This document shows, piece by piece, positions 14,921 to 17,508 of a stretch of 17,508 nucleotides of DNA. Each line of letters begins with the position of its first letter. Positions within the stretch are counted from its first letter, which is position 1. A program made the position numbers and the translations under genes. Origin of the DNA: Candidatus Gastranaerophilales bacterium (GTDB taxonomy: Bacteria; Cyanobacteriota; Vampirovibrionia; Gastranaerophilales; Gastranaerophilaceae); NCBI GenBank assembly GCA_905235825.1, contig CAJONH010000191.1, positions 1-17,508 of the forward strand, read 5' to 3'. The notes under the pieces were generated by a model, which worked only from the letters and a program-made list of their open reading frames with translations, was not told where the DNA came from and searched no databases.

Positions 14921-14949
14921 ATAATATGACAATAATTATACAATGTAAA
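14921..14949 (-). promoter_or_regulatory. Promoter of the speA-speE-speB operon
   Basis: On the minus strand TTTACA (complement of 14944-14949) and TATTAT (complement of 14921-14926) are exactly 17 bases apart, each matching 5 of 6 consensus positions. Transcription would start roughly 20 bases before the TTG start of speA, leaving AAAGGAT in the leader. The -35 box lies inside one arm of the inverted repeat at 14943-14982. Confidence 0.55.
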
Positions 14950-14982
14950 TAAAATAAGTATATTTAATTTTATTATTTACAT
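14943..14982. repeat. Inverted repeat overlapping the speA -35 region
   Basis: ATGTAAATAAAAT (14943-14955) faces ATTTTATTATTTACAT (14967-14982) across 11 bases. The arms match except for a 3-base insertion in the right arm. It lies between the MATE stop codon and speA. The left arm contains the -35 hexamer, so it could be an operator for the polyamine operon. An all A-T stem without a following T-run makes a poor terminator for the MATE gene. Confidence 0.45.
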
Positions 14983-14997
14983 TCATTTTAAACTATT

Positions 14998-16323
14998 TTA
15001 AATATTCCCCGTTAAGATTTTTTTATAATACTTCTTTGCAATTACAGCTTGAATAAATCCCATTGAAAAGAGTGAAATTGCAAGTGCAAACCAATATCCC
15101 CGAAGTGACATTGCGTATTTTGATACCAAAATATATGCAACGGATGCTCCAATAATCCAATATCCTGTTAAAACAGTTAACGTAACGGTTTTAGTAAGTT
15201 TAAATCCTTTTAAAATTCCTCCCGTTACGCACTGAAAACCGTCAAAAATCTGATATGCCGCAACAATTGAAATTAAAGGCAATGCAACAGTCATTACTTT
15301 ATTATCAGATGTAAAAAAGGATATAATTTCTTTCGGAAAAACAGCCAAAATTAAACTGATTAAAGACATAAATCCCAATACTGTATATAAAGCCGTATAT
15401 GAGTATATTTTTACTTCTTCCGGTTTCTTAGCTCCAAACCAGTATGCTACTTTTACCGATAGTGCCGTTGATATTGCAAAAGGAATCATAAATGTTGCAG
15501 ATGCTATCGTTATAAGTATACTGTGTACAGCCGCATAAATACTGGATTCTATACCTGCTAATACAGTTATTATATTAAATGCGGAAAATTCAAATAACAA
15601 GGCTATACCTATAGGGGTTCCTGTCTTTACTATTGTTTTCATATAAGAAAAATCAACAGGTGATTTAAATTTGATAAACCTAAAAACGTATATATACAAT
15701 ATTAAAGCCATAAGCATTCTGACTGTCAGTGTTGCTATTGCCGCTCCTTTTGACCCCATTGATGGAATTATACCGAAACCGAAAACAAAAACAATATCTG
15801 CAATTAAATTTAGTAATACGGATGACAATTGCAAATAATTCGGTAATTTCACTATCTCATAAGATTGTAAAAACTGTTTTATTCCTTCAAATATAAATAT
15901 ACCGAACATTGAAACTGAAACAATATAAATATATTCTTGAATATATGGAACCAGTTCAGCTTCAAGTTTTAAATGCGGTATTATGAAGGCGGATAAATAA
16001 CTTAGCAGTGAAAATATTAATGCTAAAATAATTGATAAAATAAGTGTGGATAACAAATATTTTTTTGTTTTTTGTTTTGCTCCCCGTAAATTGGAAAGTA
16101 TAATTGAAACTGCGGTTAAAATTCCCAGTCCTAATATCATAATTGTGAAAAATATTGAATTAGCTATACTTACGGCAGCAAGTGATTTAATATTATATTT
16201 TGCAATAATTAAAACATCGGTTGCACCTATCAAAGTATGTCCAAGACTGCCTATAAACATTGGAAAAGCCAAAATAAGAAGTTCTTTAAGATATCTTATG
16301 TATACATTAATTGCTGTTTTCAT
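14998..16323 (-). CDS. MATE-family multidrug/toxin efflux transporter
   Basis: Inner-membrane antiporter that exports organic compounds using a Na+ or H+ gradient. The 441-residue protein is about 12 membrane helices in two homologous halves (NorM/MepA/DinF-like). Visible signatures are AFPMFIGSLGHTLIGATDVL near the N-terminus, with D36 at the position of the functionally important Asp of Vibrio NorM; GFGIIPSMGSKGAAIATL mid-protein; and MIPFAISTALSVKVAYWFGA in the second half. The substrate cannot be read from the sequence. The gene begins inside the last 17 bases of the radical SAM gene, with only AAGAG as a ribosome site, so the pair are transcribed and probably translated together. A shared pathway, one making and one exporting a compound, is inference. 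Confidence 0.92.
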   Translation of the reverse strand: MKTAINVYIRYLKELLILAFPMFIGSLGHTLIGATDVLIIAKYNIKSLAAVSIANSIFFTIMILGLGILTAVSIILSNLRGAKQKTKKYLLSTLILSIILALIFSLLSYLSAFIIPHLKLEAELVPYIQEYIYIVSVSMFGIFIFEGIKQFLQSYEIVKLPNYLQLSSVLLNLIADIVFVFGFGIIPSMGSKGAAIATLTVRMLMALILYIYVFRFIKFKSPVDFSYMKTIVKTGTPIGIALLFEFSAFNIITVLAGIESSIYAAVHSILITIASATFMIPFAISTALSVKVAYWFGAKKPEEVKIYSYTALYTVLGFMSLISLILAVFPKEIISFFTSDNKVMTVALPLISIVAAYQIFDGFQCVTGGILKGFKLTKTVTLTVLTGYWIIGASVAYILVSKYAMSLRGYWFALAISLFSMGFIQAVIAKKYYKKILTGNI

Positions 16324-17350
16324 TTTCTCTTAATTTTCGATATTCTTCTTTATGGGTACGCATGTGGCTTGCTCTGTCGTAGTATTCGACAAATTTCATG
16401 CCTGTTTCCTCTGTTTTTTTCGTTGCATAGTCCAATAAATCATAGATATAATCAGGTACATTAAATTTATTATGTTCGTACCAACCGCCTTCAACATCAA
16501 GAACAACACTTTTTATTCCGGCATTTACAGTATGAGTAAAAAAGTTATCTATTTCTTCTTTATTATCGTTATATCCGGGATAAATAATATATTTAGTTTT
16601 TGCTTTATATTTATTTTCGCCTTGCATTGAAGCGTATTTTTCGAGATTTTCCCAAACTTTGTTGAAATGATTTACCCGTTTAATGTTTATGTATGTTTCG
16701 GGAGTTCCCGAATCAACGGATACAACAAGAGTTAATTTCCCTTCTCTAAGCCCTCTTTCAATGGCATTTGAGTATTTAACACCCGAGGAATGAACTCGAA
16801 TATTATCACAGCCGCAATCAAGGAGCATGTTTACCATAGGTTCAAATTCAGGTAATAAGGCAGGTTCTCCGCCGCCAAAACCGATTTCACCGCCGCCTCT
16901 TATTTTTCCCATATCGGCAAGTTTTTTTATTACAGGATACATATTATAATTTTTACGCTGATTGAAATAGTCTGATTGCTCATTAGTGAAGCAATACTTA
17001 CATTTACAATTACATTGTGTCCAATGGTTAAAAACCATGTAATTTATATAATCTTCATCATCCCATTCACGCTCTTTTAAAAAAATGCACCCTTTACAGC
17101 GTTCAAGTATAATTCCTTTTTTATTGAGTTCACGCATTTTGCGTTTTTCTTTAAAAAACTTATTCCAATCGATTAATTCCCCCTTGTAATTATCTATGAG
17201 AACCTGCCTTCCGCCGCCTTCATGACAATTAAAACAGCACATTTTTATATCTTCATAATCTACATTGAAACCGTGCTGAACGTATTCACAACTCACATAT
17301 TTTGTTGGAACTTTTGTTTTAATAAATATTGACTTAAGTTTTTCTAACAT
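16307..17350 (-). CDS. Radical SAM protein with an N-terminal SPASM-like cysteine domain
   Basis: Substrate unknown. The 347-residue protein has the radical SAM signature C113-x3-C117-x2-C120 (QCNCKCKYCF), the SAM-binding GGGEP (159-163) and the rest of the partial barrel to about 290. Before it lie cysteines C21, C38, C39, C42, C85 and C88. The segment between them (GELIDWNKFFKEKRKMR, then ERCKGC) resembles a SPASM/twitch auxiliary-cluster domain, which normally follows the radical SAM core, so the order looks swapped. Such auxiliary clusters occur in peptide- and protein-modifying enzymes. The 3' end overlaps the MATE gene by 17 bases. The ATG at 17350 has no Shine-Dalgarno. TATAAT (complement of 17357-17362) is only six bases upstream, which would fit a leaderless transcript, though no good -35 is seen. 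Confidence 0.85.
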   Translation of the reverse strand: MLEKLKSIFIKTKVPTKYVSCEYVQHGFNVDYEDIKMCCFNCHEGGGRQVLIDNYKGELIDWNKFFKEKRKMRELNKKGIILERCKGCIFLKEREWDDEDYINYMVFNHWTQCNCKCKYCFTNEQSDYFNQRKNYNMYPVIKKLADMGKIRGGGEIGFGGGEPALLPEFEPMVNMLLDCGCDNIRVHSSGVKYSNAIERGLREGKLTLVVSVDSGTPETYINIKRVNHFNKVWENLEKYASMQGENKYKAKTKYIIYPGYNDNKEEIDNFFTHTVNAGIKSVVLDVEGGWYEHNKFNVPDYIYDLLDYATKKTEETGMKFVEYYDRASHMRTHKEEYRKLRENENSN

Positions 17351-17508
17351 ATTACTATTATATAATAAAAATTCGGTATTTATATCTAATTTTCACTGTT
17401 TGATATAGTTTGTTGTATAGAATGCTACAAAAAAGAAAATCCTTTTCAGGGCTGTTTCGCTTGGTTATTTTGTAAGCGGCACTATGGATTTTAACTGCAA
17501 AACGGTAA
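17351..17508. other. Unassigned right edge
   Basis: No gene can be supported. One minus-strand frame is open from the edge for about 50 codons to a TAA near 17360 but has no ATG and does not look like a known protein tail. AAAATCC (17438-17444) and GGATTTT (17485-17491) could pair around an inner CGCTT/AAGCG stem. On the minus strand GAAAA-GGA-TTTTC followed by a T-run could be a weak terminator of a gene lying beyond the window. Confidence 0.3.

Noticed and set aside
17351..17508. A precursor peptide gene upstream of the radical SAM gene
   Set aside because: The minus strand has no ATG in this stretch, and the GTG/TTG starts give only very short frames; sequence beyond the window would be needed.

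Overview
The window is AT-rich (roughly 30% GC by eye), gene-dense DNA from a Gram-negative, probably anaerobic bacterium. Lipid A synthesis genes (lpxI, lpxB) and an LptF/LptG-type LPS export permease imply an LPS outer membrane. A rubredoxin, a flavodiiron protein and an oxygen-labile class I fumarase point to an anaerobic lifestyle. LpxI instead of LpxH, the low GC and the tandem zinc-ribbon membrane proteins would fit a gut member of the Melainabacteria/Vampirovibrionia (Gastranaerophilales). That assignment is inference; no rRNA or other marker gene is present to prove it. TGA is used as a stop, so the standard bacterial code applies.

Layout: (1) 1-1026, a 5'-truncated LPS export permease on +. 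(2) 1048-3817, a minus-strand operon rubredoxin > flavodiiron protein > fused class I fumarase. The 46-residue rubredoxin is easily missed. (3) 4038-5718, folK overlapping an HI0933/BaiN-type flavoprotein on +. (4) 5854-7292, two tandem paralogous zinc-ribbon membrane proteins on +, closed by a strong terminator. (5) 7352-8500, a minus-strand Pro/Gln-rich protein with a HEAT-like C-terminus. (6) 8779-11669, a plus-strand run: sigma-70-family factor, TSCPD protein, LpxI, LpxB. It ends in a terminator shared with the convergent polyamine operon. (7) 11697-14896, the minus-strand operon speA > speE > speB with overlapping genes. (8) 14998-17350, a minus-strand pair: an unusual radical SAM protein overlapping a MATE exporter. 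The last 158 bases hold no gene I can support.

How the genes work together: rubredoxin and the flavodiiron protein should reduce O2 (or NO), and the fumarase beside them carries a [4Fe-4S] cluster of the kind O2 destroys. LpxI and LpxB are successive steps to lipid A disaccharide, and the permease at the left edge moves finished LPS. SpeA, SpeE and SpeB supply polyamines from arginine, through either putrescine or aminopropylagmatine. The radical SAM/MATE pair has no recognised substrate.

I found no CRISPR array, insertion sequence, phage gene, tRNA or rRNA. Most of the window is core metabolism. The least explained parts are the duplicated 14-residue motif in the Pro/Gln-rich protein (identical protein, heavily diverged codons), the radical SAM/MATE pair, and the Asp-to-Asn change in the SpeE active-site motif.
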